A stretch of 8,705 nucleotides of DNA from Flavobacteriaceae bacterium UBA4439 (GCA_002390455.1 DGPN01000010.1:1-8705), one strand, 5' to 3'; shown: positions 1-8,066, numbered from the stretch's first letter. A program made the numbers and translations. The notes: generated by a model not told the origin, from the letters alone.

Positions 1-3000
1 GGCTTCTATGTCCATTTGAGCTCCCAAAGGGTCACTCTCCCATACAATAGTACCTCCTTCTTTAACGTTAAATTTTTTGTCTATAACACTTAAATTTTTA
101 AAATTATAAATCCCATCGTAAGTGATGAAATCTCCCCACATATTGAATTTCCCATTGGTGTCAATTTCCATTAAAATGTTACCTGCCCCTCGACCACTCA
201 AAAAACTACCAGATTCTTTATCGATTACCACCTTGATTTCTGCATTGTTATTTACATCCAATTCAAAGTTCATTTCCAAACCTAAAAAACTAACGAATTC
301 CTCATTGTTTTCTTGTTGGGCTTTGTTGACTTTTGTCTTATCAATAAATTTCACAAAAGAAGTGTCTGCCAATCCATAATCGTCCGCCCAAGGGATTTTG
401 ATACTGGTCCCCTCTTCTGTAGCTCCCACAACATCAATGGTTAAATTCTTGGAAGGGCCATGTAAGTGGACTTTTCCTGCCAAAAATCCGTCCCCAAAAA
501 AGACTTCATCCTCATCCTCTGGAATATTGAGCATAAGAATTCTGTCTGAGGCGATATTGAGATCAAAACCCCAATCCGAAAAATTCAAATGGTCCATTTT
601 CCCCTCCAGCTCTGCCTGTGTTCCAAATCGAGTATCTGTTAATGTGGTCTTATTGAAGTTAAAACTTTGATCCATCAAAGTAATTCTTGTACCATCGGAA
701 AAGCTATAATCAGTATTGATATAGGGCACACCTATTCCACCTTTGTTGAGGAGCAGTTGTCCATTGTGTTTGGGAGCATCAATAGGCCCCCATAGATTCA
801 CATTACCCGTAACCTCACCCCTTATATCATCTATATTCACGCCACCAAAAGGGGTTAGGAAAGAAAGATCGAAATCTTTAAAGTTAAAATCAAGATCAAG
901 ACGGGGAGATTGATCAAATCTTAAAATATTCCCCTTTGCCGACAGGGTATTTTTCCCATGTTCCGATAATAATAAATTGACTTCATAGGAATTTAACTGA
1001 GTATTTCCTGAAGTAAAAAAACGCAAGAAACCCATGTCCAGATTATTCATCACCAAATGATCTACAAATCCATTAAAATTTAAGGTATTATCGGTGGGAG
1101 AACGTTTGATGTTTAAATTCAAATCCATGGCCCCCTCAAAATCAAATTTTTTACTTGGTATTCCAAGATTCTGAAGGGAAACCTCGTCAATGTTCAACGA
1201 CAGCCCAAAATTTTCAGGCGACTGATAATTTCCACTAATTTCAATCCGCTCATTATCTGATTGGGCTTCAAAAAAATTGAGGTCAAATATTTTAGTAACA
1301 GGGTCATACGTTATCGAATGCTTTTGATCAAATAATGGATTAATGGTCCAAACATTTCGATCCAATTGAATGGTCGAGGGTTTGAAAATAATCTTAGACT
1401 TATCCTCTACCAGTAGTGCATAATTCAACTGATAAACATCCTCTTTGTTTTTTCGTCCATATAACTCCGTTCTAAAATTGAGGGTATCCCCCATTTTCAC
1501 CCCCAAGGTGTTAAATTCTGAAATTTCATATGAATCGCTTTCTATTCTCCCCACGGAAATATAGGTGTTAAACAGAGGGTTTTGATTATCTAACTGTATG
1601 GCTAAGTTTTCGGTGTTGATCCCCTTAAATGCAATTTTGGGAATGTTGAGCGTCATTTTAGAAACATTGTCTTGGGTAGATAATACCCCTCTAAAAACTG
1701 CCTTTTTGTCAATGACCAAATCAGGGAAAATAGCATTCAAGTGAGCGGTTTGAAGACTGATGTCGTAAACCAAATCTTGGGAGTTCTCAATCCTTTTCAA
1801 AGGTACAAAGGGGAAGGCCTCGGCGATGGCATTGGAAAAAAGTGTATTGAGCTTGCTCAATTGAAATTCGCCCTCCACATTAACTTCCATAATATCGGAA
1901 TTAATGGTTCTGATGATTCTCTTTCGATCGGAAAGACTGGTTTCAAGAATAAAATCATTAAAGGAATCCACTTGCTTTAGATTTTCAAATTGTATATTCT
2001 TGAAAAGCAAATTTCCTTGAAGTTCATCAAAGCTATCCCCCACCAAAAAAAGGTTTAAATCTCCAGAGTAAATAGCCTTTCCACCACCCAGTTCATTGTT
2101 GAAAAGATGAAGGTTTAGTTGATCCAAACTTAGGTCGAATTGATATTTATGTTGATCTTCTTCCCAAGAATAGGCCAAAGCAGAACTGGCAATAACATAT
2201 TCATCTTCCACTGCAATTCTTGCCCTTAATTCTTTTTCTTTTAAAGCTCCTTCAATTTCAAGCCTATTGATTCCTACTTTGTCGAATACAACTTCGTACA
2301 CATCGACATCAAAATCAAAATTAAAATTACCCGATGCTCCCCTATTTCCCGATATTAGGAATTGTGATGTAATCCTGCCCAACTTGGTATGCCAAGGAGA
2401 TAAATCTACTTTATTTACTGATGAGTTACTCTCAAAACGATTCAGTTTAAATTCTCCTTTATCAAAGGATAAATCAAATAAACTCTGATTTTCAATAGTG
2501 CCATTTCCATTAATCAATCGCAAATCTGAAGTCAGTTGATTTTCTTCCAAAGAAAGAGTCCCATTGCACTCAAAAGAATCATAGCTAAGTAGCGGTTTTG
2601 AAAATTGATCAAAATGATCTGGAGGGATCAATTGAGTTAAATTTTTGCTTACTATATTTATTGATGTTAATTCAACAAAAGCCTTAATAGGAGCCTGTGA
2701 AAAAGCCTCTTTACAATTTAACTTGGCCTTGATTTGAATCGCATCTTGGTCGATTTCTAAATTGGAAAATTCAAAATCATTTGGAGTCCCTTTTCCCAAG
2801 AGATTGAATTTGATCGGCTGAAAGTCTTCTGGTATGTCAATAAAATTCTGGAGTAGTTGCCTCGAACAAAAACCACTGAGGCTCATGTCAATATGCGCCC
2901 TTTCTTTGAATCCATTAAAACTCCTATCGGGTAATGATAGGCTGACATTGCCAGCGATTTTGCTGTCCAACGAGGAAAATTGGAAAGAACGAAGATCAAT

Positions 3001-3657
3001 TGCACATGGGTTGTAGTTAAAGGTTGTACTCTTTAAATTAACTTTACCGTAATCTTTTGAATCAAAGTTGAGGTTTCTCAACTCCAACTCTACCTCATCA
3101 TTTAGGACATAAAAATCATTAACTTGAAGATTGATTCTTTCAAATTCCAATGGTATTTTGGAACTATTATAGTCAACCATCAACAACCGGCCATCGGAAA
3201 TGTTTAGTTGGTCAATCTTGACAAAATCAGGACGATTGTCTTGGTATTTTGTGTGGGCTAAAAGCTTGTCTGTAAACTGAAAAAGGGAGTTGTTTTCTTC
3301 TCCTTTGTAATGTGTTATTTTAAAAACAACATCCTCAAAATCGGTCGTTGAAAAAAATAATTTTCCATTGACCCACTGATTCAAACTGTAAAGATCAGTT
3401 TTGAAGTTTTTGGCGTATAGAAGCGTATCCGAATGATGATCTGCAACAAAAAAGGAAGCCAAGTTTACAGTACCGTCAAATCCAATAGCTACCCCTTCTA
3501 CTTTAATATCAGTCTGAAAATTTTGATTAATTTTTTCAGTCAATCGATTGGCCAACTGAGACTGAACTGAAGGAATACTAATCACCAACAAAGTTCCCAA
3601 TGACAAAACAATGATCATCAGCAGCAGTATGGGAACAAATTTGTGTAACTTTTTAAT
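1..3657 (-). CDS. tamB: Translocation/assembly module TamB (DUF490 family), 3' end cut by window edge
   Basis: This is a giant envelope protein of the TamB/AsmA-like family. In known members it is anchored in the inner membrane and bridges the periplasm as a long beta-rich groove, helping outer-membrane protein assembly and/or lipid transport. The frame was translated by hand through 1219 codons with no stop. The N-terminus has a Lys-rich start (IKKLHK), one membrane helix at about residues 8-28, then IPSVQ. A long series of short beta-strand repeats follows. Near the window edge come features typical of Bacteroidota TamB: GTSIKIP at about residue 1085, SGRGAGNILMEIDTNG with MWGDF at about 1150-1170, and GGTIVWESDPLGAQMDIEA just before position 1. 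The family usually continues a few hundred residues further. The start is unusual: TAG at 3667-3669 closes the frame, and no ATG/GTG/TTG occurs before the membrane helix, so I chose the ATT at 3655-3657. The first in-frame ATG (3616-3618) would cut the helix. It is divergent from tsaD. Confidence 0.93.
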   Translation of the reverse strand, partial: MKKLHKFVPILLLMIIVLSLGTLLVISIPSVQSQLANRLTEKINQNFQTDIKVEGVAIGFDGTVNLASFFVADHHSDTLLYAKNFKTDLYSLNQWVNGKLFFSTTDFEDVVFKITHYKGEENNSLFQFTDKLLAHTKYQDNRPDFVKIDQLNISDGRLLMVDYNSSKIPLEFERINLQVNDFYVLNDEVELELRNLNFDSKDYGKVNLKSTTFNYNPCAIDLRSFQFSSLDSKIAGNVSLSLPDRSFNGFKERAHIDMSLSGFCSRQLLQNFIDIPEDFQPIKFNLLGKGTPNDFEFSNLEIDQDAIQIKAKLNCKEAFSQAPIKAFVELTSINIVSKNLTQLIPPDHFDQFSKPLLSYDSFECNGTLSLEENQLTSDLRLINGNGTIENQSLFDLSFDKGEFKLNRFESNSSVNKVDLSPWHTKLGRITSQFLISGNRGASGNFNFDFDVDVYEVVFDKVGINRLEIEGALKEKELRARIAVEDEYVIASSALAYSWEEDQHKYQFDLSLDQLNLHLFNNELGGGKAIYSGDLNLFLVGDSFDELQGNLLFKNIQFENLKQVDSFNDFILETSLSDRKRIIRTINSDIMEVNVEGEFQLSKLNTLFSNAIAEAFPFVPLKRIENSQDLVYDISLQTAHLNAIFPDLVIDKKAVFRGVLSTQDNVSKMTLNIPKIAFKGINTENLAIQLDNQNPLFNTYISVGRIESDSYEISEFNTLGVKMGDTLNFRTELYGRKNKEDVYQLNYALLVEDKSKIIFKPSTIQLDRNVWTINPLFDQKHSITYDPVTKIFDLNFFEAQSDNERIEISGNYQSPENFGLSLNIDEVSLQNLGIPSKKFDFEGAMDLNLNIKRSPTDNTLNFNGFVDHLVMNNLDMGFLRFFTSGNTQLNSYEVNLLLSEHGKNTLSAKGNILRFDQSPRLDLDFNFKDFDLSFLTPFGGVNIDDIRGEVTGNVNLWGPIDAPKHNGQLLLNKGGIGVPYINTDYSFSDGTRITLMDQSFNFNKTTLTDTRFGTQAELEGKMDHLNFSDWGFDLNIASDRILMLNIPEDEDEVFFGDGFLAGKVHLHGPSKNLTIDVVGATEEGTSIKIPWADDYGLADTSFVKFIDKTKVNKAQQENNEEFVSFLGLEMNFELDVNNNAEIKVVIDKESGSFLSGRGAGNILMEIDTNGKFNMWGDFITYDGIYNFKNLSVIDKKFNVKEGGTIVWESDPLGAQMDIEA

Positions 3658-3663
3658 GGTAAT

Positions 3664-3668
3664 CCTCT
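3664..3668 (-). promoter_or_regulatory. Shine-Dalgarno-like AGAGG that supports the ATT start of tamB
   Basis: On the minus strand AGAGG lies 6 bases before the ATT codon at 3657-3655, the usual spacing for a ribosome binding site. No comparable purine run precedes the later in-frame ATG at 3618, where the upstream bases are CTG repeats. Such sites are uncommon in Bacteroidota, so its presence at a non-standard start is informative. This is inference from spacing only. Confidence 0.45.
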
Positions 3669-3675
3669 ATTTTTG
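3668..3675 (+). promoter_or_regulatory. Probable -7 promoter element (TATTTTTG) for tsaD
   Basis: The sequence matches the Bacteroidota primary sigma -7 consensus TAnnTTTG exactly and would give a leader of about 15 bases before the tsaD ATG. A TTG at 3641-3643 could be the -33 element, but its 24-base spacing is a few bases longer than usual. The element sits in the 38-base gap between tamB and tsaD, next to the tamB ribosome binding site on the other strand, so transcription of the two genes may interfere. Confidence 0.45.
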
Positions 3676-3695
3676 TAGCCGATAGGCAAATTGAT

Positions 3696-4715
3696 ATGAA
3701 AAAAACAAGCTATATCCTCGGGATAGAGTCTTCTTGCGACGATACTGCTGCGGCCATTTTAAAAGACAATCAGGTACTTTCGAATTGTATTGCCAACCAA
3801 AAAATACATCAGTCCTATGGCGGAGTAGTGCCCGAATTGGCCTCAAGGGCACATCAGGCGAACATCGTTCCCGTCGTACAACAAGCTCTTTCCATTGCAA
3901 ATATCGACAAAAAAGAACTTTCTGCAATTGCTTATACTAGAGGTCCGGGTTTATTGGGATCACTTTTGGTAGGAAGTGCTTTTGCCAAGTCTCTTGCTTT
4001 GAGTCTGGAAATCCCCCTCATTGAAGTCAATCATATGCAGGCTCACTTGCTTTGTCACTTTATAAATAATGAAGATCAGTCCCCTCCAGAATTTCCATTT
4101 CTTGGGGTAACCCTATCGGGTGGTCATACTCAGTTGGTTTTGGTCGAAAGCCATTTTGAGATGAAGGAAATTGGAAAGACTAGGGATGATGCCATTGGAG
4201 AAGCCTTTGATAAATGTGGAAAAATAATGGGTTTGAATTACCCTGCCGGTCCCGAAATTGACCGATTGGCCAAAGAAGGTGATCCCAATGCTTTTGATTT
4301 CCCCATTCCCAAAGTTGATGGTTTAGACGTTTCATACAGTGGATTAAAAACAGCTTTTATTAATTTGGTGAATAAAAACAGTATGAAGAATCCGAATTTC
4401 ATTGAAGAAAACCTCAATGACCTTTGTGCCTCCATCCAAAAAACCTTGGTAACCGTTATCATCAATAAAATAATCCTCGCCAAGGAAAAATATAAGCTGA
4501 ATCGAGTCGTAATAGGTGGCGGTGTCGCAGCCAACTCAAAAATCAGAAGTGTTTTGACTGAAAAAGCCAACCTAGATCATTGGGAAGTGTTTTTACCGCC
4601 CTTTCAATACACTACCGACAATGCTGCCATGATTGGAATCGTAGGCTATCACAAATTGCTGAGTCAACAATTGGGGACAATGGACCAGTCGGTTAGTGCG
4701 AGATTATCCCTTTGA
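3696..4715 (+). CDS. tsaD: tRNA N6-adenosine threonylcarbamoyltransferase TsaD
   Basis: TsaD is the cytoplasmic transferase subunit that moves the threonylcarbamoyl group from threonylcarbamoyl-AMP to A37 of ANN-decoding tRNAs, giving t6A. It works with TsaB, TsaE and TsaC, none of which is in this window. The 339 residues match the usual length. The ASKHA-type fold is evident: ILGIESSCDDT at 7-17, the metal-binding NHMQAH (His113 and His117), SGGHTQLV at 141-148, a GKTRDDAIGEAFDK block at 160-173, GGGVAANSKIR at 274-284, and YTTDNAAMIG at 305-314 with metal ligand Asp308. All key residues are present. The ATG start places the conserved ILGIESS motif a few residues in, as expected. It is the first gene of a run with rsmE and is divergent from tamB. 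Confidence 0.98.
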   Translation: MKKTSYILGIESSCDDTAAAILKDNQVLSNCIANQKIHQSYGGVVPELASRAHQANIVPVVQQALSIANIDKKELSAIAYTRGPGLLGSLLVGSAFAKSLALSLEIPLIEVNHMQAHLLCHFINNEDQSPPEFPFLGVTLSGGHTQLVLVESHFEMKEIGKTRDDAIGEAFDKCGKIMGLNYPAGPEIDRLAKEGDPNAFDFPIPKVDGLDVSYSGLKTAFINLVNKNSMKNPNFIEENLNDLCASIQKTLVTVIINKIILAKEKYKLNRVVIGGGVAANSKIRSVLTEKANLDHWEVFLPPFQYTTDNAAMIGIVGYHKLLSQQLGTMDQSVSARLSL

Positions 4716-4717
4716 TT

Positions 4718-5437
4718 ATGGAATTATTTTACAAGGAGAATATGGTTGCCAACGACGAGTCGATAACTTTCAGTTCGGAAGAGAGTCGTCACTTGAGTAA
4801 GGTATTGCGAAAAAAAATTGGAGAAATGATCAGTGTCACCAATGGTGAAGGATTGGAATGGAAGGGACAAATCGTCAGTAATGATGTTAGAAAAGCGACA
4901 GCAAAAAAAACAGATGTCATTTTTCATCCAAACCCACTCATTCCCCTCCACATTGCTATTGCTCCTCCCAAAAGCAACGACCGTTTGGAATGGTTTCTCG
5001 AAAAAGCGACTGAGATAGGTGTTTCTCAAATCACTCCTCTGTTGTGTGAACACTCCGAAAGAAAAGCCATTAAACCCGAAAGACTTAATAAAATTCTGAT
5101 CGGTGGGCTCAAACAATCCGCTCAATTTTTCTTACCCAAATTCAATCCCATTACTTCCTTTGAGACATTCGTAAAATTGAATCACCCTCAAACCAAGTTG
5201 ATCGCTCACTGTCATAAAGGAAATAAAAAAGCATTGCATCAAATTGAAAATTTAAACCGTGAAATTTTGATCATGATCGGTCCGGAAGGAGATTTTTCTG
5301 ACCGTGAAGTCAGAACAGCTCAGAGCCATGATTTTGAAGTAATCACTCTGGGTGCCCAAAGATTGAGGACAGAAACAGCCGGCGTTGTTGCCTGTTCAAT
5401 GGTGGCCACCCTTCGTGAAATTTCAAAAGTGGAATGA
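4718..5437 (+). CDS. rsmE: 16S rRNA (uracil(1498)-N(3))-methyltransferase RsmE
   Basis: RsmE is a SPOUT-class methyltransferase that uses S-adenosylmethionine to methylate U1498 of 16S rRNA in the 30S subunit. The protein has 239 residues. An N-terminal PUA-like domain covers about residues 1-72, with SRHLSKVLR at 23-31. The knotted SPOUT domain follows: KATEIG at 96-101, the cofactor-loop motif GPEGDFS at 188-194, and LGAQRLRTETA at 211-221. The ATG at 4718, two bases after the tsaD stop, gives the start MELFYK, which fits the family. A TTG at 4712 overlapping the tsaD stop would add only two residues and is less likely. The close spacing indicates cotranscription and probably translational coupling with tsaD. 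Confidence 0.96.
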   Translation: MELFYKENMVANDESITFSSEESRHLSKVLRKKIGEMISVTNGEGLEWKGQIVSNDVRKATAKKTDVIFHPNPLIPLHIAIAPPKSNDRLEWFLEKATEIGVSQITPLLCEHSERKAIKPERLNKILIGGLKQSAQFFLPKFNPITSFETFVKLNHPQTKLIAHCHKGNKKALHQIENLNREILIMIGPEGDFSDREVRTAQSHDFEVITLGAQRLRTETAGVVACSMVATLREISKVE

Positions 5438-5464
5438 AGCTTTATTTTTATATATCTTTAGGGC

Positions 5465-6553
5465 ATGGAATCTAAAAATATTTCCCAAGGCATTGTCAAT
5501 GCTGTCCTCAAGTTAGGACTCATTTCGTTGGGGATATTTTTACTGCTAGAGCTTCAGGTATTACTGGTCTATCTTGTGGTAGCTGCCATCATCTCTTTGA
5601 TTGGCCGTCCTATTGTTTTGTTTCTAAAGAATAAACTCAAGTTTAGTAATCTTCTTGCCGCTAGTGTTTCCCTTTTGGTATTGGGTAGTTTGCTTTTCGG
5701 GATTATTTCACTTTTTATTCCTTTAATCATCCAACAAGGCGAAAACTTATCCCTTCTCGATCTGAATGAATTAGAGTATAAGCTCGAAAAATTGATGAAT
5801 GAAATCAGTCTGTTTTTAAATTTGGATCCCACAAATATCGAACAGTACTCATCCCTAAAGAACTTTATCAGTAAAGATAGTTTGGGAGTAATTCCCGAAT
5901 TTTTAAATCATTTGTTGAGCCTATTGGGCAATTTTACAATTGGCCTGTTTTCCGTAACCTTCATCTCTTTTTTTTTATTGAAAGACAGTCATATATTAGA
6001 AAATGCCATATTGGTTTTTGTCAATGACAAAAGTGAAGGGCGATTGAAAAAGTCTTTCGAGAAAATTAAAAATTTACTCTCTCGATATTTTTTAGGGCTA
6101 TTACTTCAAATCACCATTCTCCTTATTATTTACAGTATTATATTGCTCATATTCGGAATCAAAAATGCAATTGTAATCGCATTTTTGTGTGCCTTGCTCA
6201 ACCTGATTCCATATATAGGTCCTCTTATTGGATCAGTCTTGATGATGTTCTTGACCATGACTAGTAATGTAGAAGCTGATTTCAGCAGTGTGATTTTACC
6301 CAAGACTATCTATGTAATGATTGGATTTTTTATCGGTCAATTGATCGACGGTTTTTTCAGTCAGCCTCTAATCTTTTCCAACAGCGTCAAGTCTCACCCA
6401 TTGGAGATATTCATAGTTATTTTGGCTGGAGGAGCACTTATGGGAACCACGGGAATGATCGTAGCCATTCCTTTGTACACCACTTTAAAAGTAATTTTTA
6501 AAGCCTTTCTATCCGAAAATAAAATTGTAAAATCGCTTACCCAAGACCTCTAG
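5465..6553 (+). CDS. AI-2E/PerM family transporter-like membrane protein
   Basis: This is a polytopic inner-membrane protein of the AI-2E (PerM/TqsA) family. Members have been linked to autoinducer-2 export, Na+/H+ exchange or other efflux, and the substrate cannot be read from sequence. At 362 residues it is of normal size. Hydrophobic segments lie at about 11-50, 62-90, 148-172, 205-264, 280-300 and 312-346. A soluble stretch covers about 92-146, as in the family between early helices. Family signatures are LNLIPYIGPLIG at 245-256, GQLIDGFFSQPLIFSNSVK at 291-309 and GGALMGTTGMIVAIPLY at 322-338. The ATG is 27 bases after the rsmE stop. No convincing promoter lies in the gap, so it is probably the third gene of the tsaD run. 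A run of nine T at 5968-5976 is inside the frame. Family assignment is firm, function uncertain. Confidence 0.93.
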   Translation: MESKNISQGIVNAVLKLGLISLGIFLLLELQVLLVYLVVAAIISLIGRPIVLFLKNKLKFSNLLAASVSLLVLGSLLFGIISLFIPLIIQQGENLSLLDLNELEYKLEKLMNEISLFLNLDPTNIEQYSSLKNFISKDSLGVIPEFLNHLLSLLGNFTIGLFSVTFISFFLLKDSHILENAILVFVNDKSEGRLKKSFEKIKNLLSRYFLGLLLQITILLIIYSIILLIFGIKNAIVIAFLCALLNLIPYIGPLIGSVLMMFLTMTSNVEADFSSVILPKTIYVMIGFFIGQLIDGFFSQPLIFSNSVKSHPLEIFIVILAGGALMGTTGMIVAIPLYTTLKVIFKAFLSENKIVKSLTQDL

Positions 6554-6558
6554 GGTAT

Positions 6559-7533
6559 TCATTGATATTGCTTCAGTAGAGCTTGTTGGTTTTGAATTGC
6601 AGTAATAAATTCAGATTTTAATTTACCAACCAATTTAGAAACACTAACGCTATCGCTAATGGTAGTTACCCCTTGGCCAGCAGACCAAATGGTTTTCCAG
6701 GCTTTTGCTTCCTCACTTACAGCGTCGGTTTCACTCCCAAAATCTATTTTTTTAGTTTCTTTCCAGTGCTTTTCAGTAATGCCCATGGACTCAAGACTTG
6801 GTCGCAAAAAACTTGCATTGACTCCCGAGACAGCTGCTGTGTAGACAATATCCTCTGCTCCACTATCCATGATCATTTTTTTATATTCCTCATCGGCCAT
6901 GCTTTCGTCAACATTGATAAAACGGGTACCCATATAAGCCATATCGGCTCCCATTTGAAGGGCACTTGCAATATCGTTGCCCGTGCTGAGACAACCCGAT
7001 AAAACTATTTTTTTATCAAAAACCTTTTTCACTTCACTGATGAGCGGAATCGGATGTAAGGTTCCAGCATGGCCACCGGCTCCAGCGGCAACCACTATCA
7101 ATCCATCAACATCGGCCTCAGCCGCCTTTTCAGCATGTCTTTTTTTAATAATATCATGATATACCAAACCTCCATACCCATGCACCACATTGACCAGGTC
7201 GGCAATAGCCCCTAAAGAAGTGATGACCAATGGGACCTTGTGTTTTACACAAATATCCAAATCTGCCTTTACTCTGATATTGGTGGGGTGAACAATCAAA
7301 TTGACTCCAAAAGGAGCGGCTTTTTTACCGGTTTCTTTTTCAAAAGTGGCCAGTGCCTCTTTGATTTCAATAACCCACTCCTCGAAACCTTCTGAGGTTC
7401 TTTGGTTCAAAGCAGGAAAGGTCCCTACAATTCCATTTTTGCAACATTCAATGACCAATTCTGGTCCTGAAATAAGAAACATAGGCGCAGCGATAAGGGG
7501 TAAGTCTAAAGACTTGTAAAAATCATGATTCAT
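6559..7533 (-). CDS. NAD(P)H-dependent flavin oxidoreductase, nitronate monooxygenase / FabK-like
   Basis: This is an FMN-binding TIM-barrel enzyme of the nitronate monooxygenase (2-nitropropane dioxygenase) family, which also includes the FabK enoyl-ACP reductases. It is probably soluble and cytoplasmic. The 324 residues are full length. Visible motifs are LIAAPMFLISGPELV near the N-terminus (13-27), GVNLIV at 76-81, VITSLG at 103-108, the glycine-rich GAGGHAG at 151-157 with His155 in the position of the catalytic His of nitronate monooxygenases, and a phosphate-binding stretch from LSGCLSTG (178-185) to ALQMGADMAYMGTRF (191-205). WSAGQGV at 283-289 is a typical C-terminal motif. The ATG at 7531-7533 overlaps the stop of the upstream hotdog gene by ATGA. 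The 3' end converges on the AI-2E gene with 5 bases between stops. True substrate (nitronate, enoyl-thioester or other) is not resolved. Confidence 0.93.
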   Translation of the reverse strand: MNHDFYKSLDLPLIAAPMFLISGPELVIECCKNGIVGTFPALNQRTSEGFEEWVIEIKEALATFEKETGKKAAPFGVNLIVHPTNIRVKADLDICVKHKVPLVITSLGAIADLVNVVHGYGGLVYHDIIKKRHAEKAAEADVDGLIVVAAGAGGHAGTLHPIPLISEVKKVFDKKIVLSGCLSTGNDIASALQMGADMAYMGTRFINVDESMADEEYKKMIMDSGAEDIVYTAAVSGVNASFLRPSLESMGITEKHWKETKKIDFGSETDAVSEEAKAWKTIWSAGQGVTTISDSVSVSKLVGKLKSEFITAIQNQQALLKQYQ

Positions 7534-7985
7534 TTAGATTTCTTTTTTAATGACCATTCAAATTCAAATTCGGAAACAATATCTCCAAAGGCATCGGTTC
7601 CTACTGATTTTAATGTTATGGCAACAGCATCACCACTTTTAATGGCTTTATTAACAGCATCAATAGCATCAGTTCCCTGAGTACAATGAAACTTAACCAA
7701 TCCTTTGGCTTTTTTTCTAAAAACCGCCTGATTCTTTAGAACCAACATAGATACGGCTTGTTTTGATTTTTTGATGGTGTACATCAGAAAAACAGCAGTA
7801 GAGAGTTCTGCCGCCATACCTTGAACAGCCCAAAACATGGATCCAAATGGATTTTGATTGACCCAACGATGCTTTACAGCAACCTCGGCATGAATATCGT
7901 CAAGTTTTGTAACTCTTACTCCTGTCCACCAGGCAGACGGGAGTTTGAAAAATGTGTATAAATTAAAAGAAGTGAGCTCAGACAT
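7530..7985 (-). CDS. Hotdog-fold DUF4442 / PaaI-like thioesterase-family protein
   Basis: This small protein of 151 residues resembles the DUF4442 branch of the hotdog superfamily, whose members are mostly acyl-CoA thioesterases or acyl-binding proteins. The pattern is a helical N-terminus with SAWWTGVRV (17-25), a strand HAEVAV (32-37), the central hotdog helix introduced by NPFGSMFWA (45-53) and running through GMAAELSTAVFL with Glu60 as a possible active-site acid, and later strands at about 78-103 and 118-145. There is no signal peptide or membrane segment. I took the ATG at 7983-7985 (MSELTSF). A TTG at 7991 would add two residues. The gene comes first and overlaps the flavin oxidoreductase gene by ATGA, so the two are likely made together. 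The coupling suggests a shared acyl-type substrate, but that is inference. Confidence 0.8.
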   Translation of the reverse strand: MSELTSFNLYTFFKLPSAWWTGVRVTKLDDIHAEVAVKHRWVNQNPFGSMFWAVQGMAAELSTAVFLMYTIKKSKQAVSMLVLKNQAVFRKKAKGLVKFHCTQGTDAIDAVNKAIKSGDAVAITLKSVGTDAFGDIVSEFEFEWSLKKKSK

Positions 7986-8066
7986 TAACAATTGTAAGTA
8001 GATGAAAAATTATTTTTTTAAGTTAAGATTTATTCTATAATTTTATGTGTGTAAACCCTAATTACT

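Noticed and set aside
122..3016. Several short plus-strand open frames (for example 122-379, 398-670, 1741-1980, 2267-2488, 2834-3016)
   Set aside because: All lie opposite the uninterrupted tamB frame, show low-complexity Ser/Leu/Lys-rich translations and no family motifs, so they are antisense shadows.
3667..3940. Minus-strand frame 3667-3927 and plus-strand frame 3734-3940 near the start of tsaD
   Set aside because: Both overlap the strongly conserved N-terminal part of tsaD and have unusual Arg/Cys-rich composition. They are shadows.
4238..5125. Minus-strand frames 4238-4570 and 4724-5125
   Set aside because: They lie opposite motif-bearing parts of tsaD and rsmE and contain no recognisable domain.
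5441..5464. A possible promoter (TATCTTTA at 5453-5460) for the AI-2E-like gene
   Set aside because: It lacks the final G of TAnnTTTG, has no TTG at the -33 position, and would put the transcription start at or next to the ATG. Cotranscription with rsmE is simpler.
6659..7519. Plus-strand frames within 6659-7519
   Set aside because: They lie opposite the flavin oxidoreductase, whose FMN and catalytic motifs are intact on the minus strand.
7986..8066. A promoter for the hotdog-flavoenzyme pair (TAATTTTT on the minus strand, 8005-8012)
   Set aside because: The -7 match is incomplete and no -33 TTG is found at suitable spacing. A promoter must exist here, but I cannot place it with confidence.
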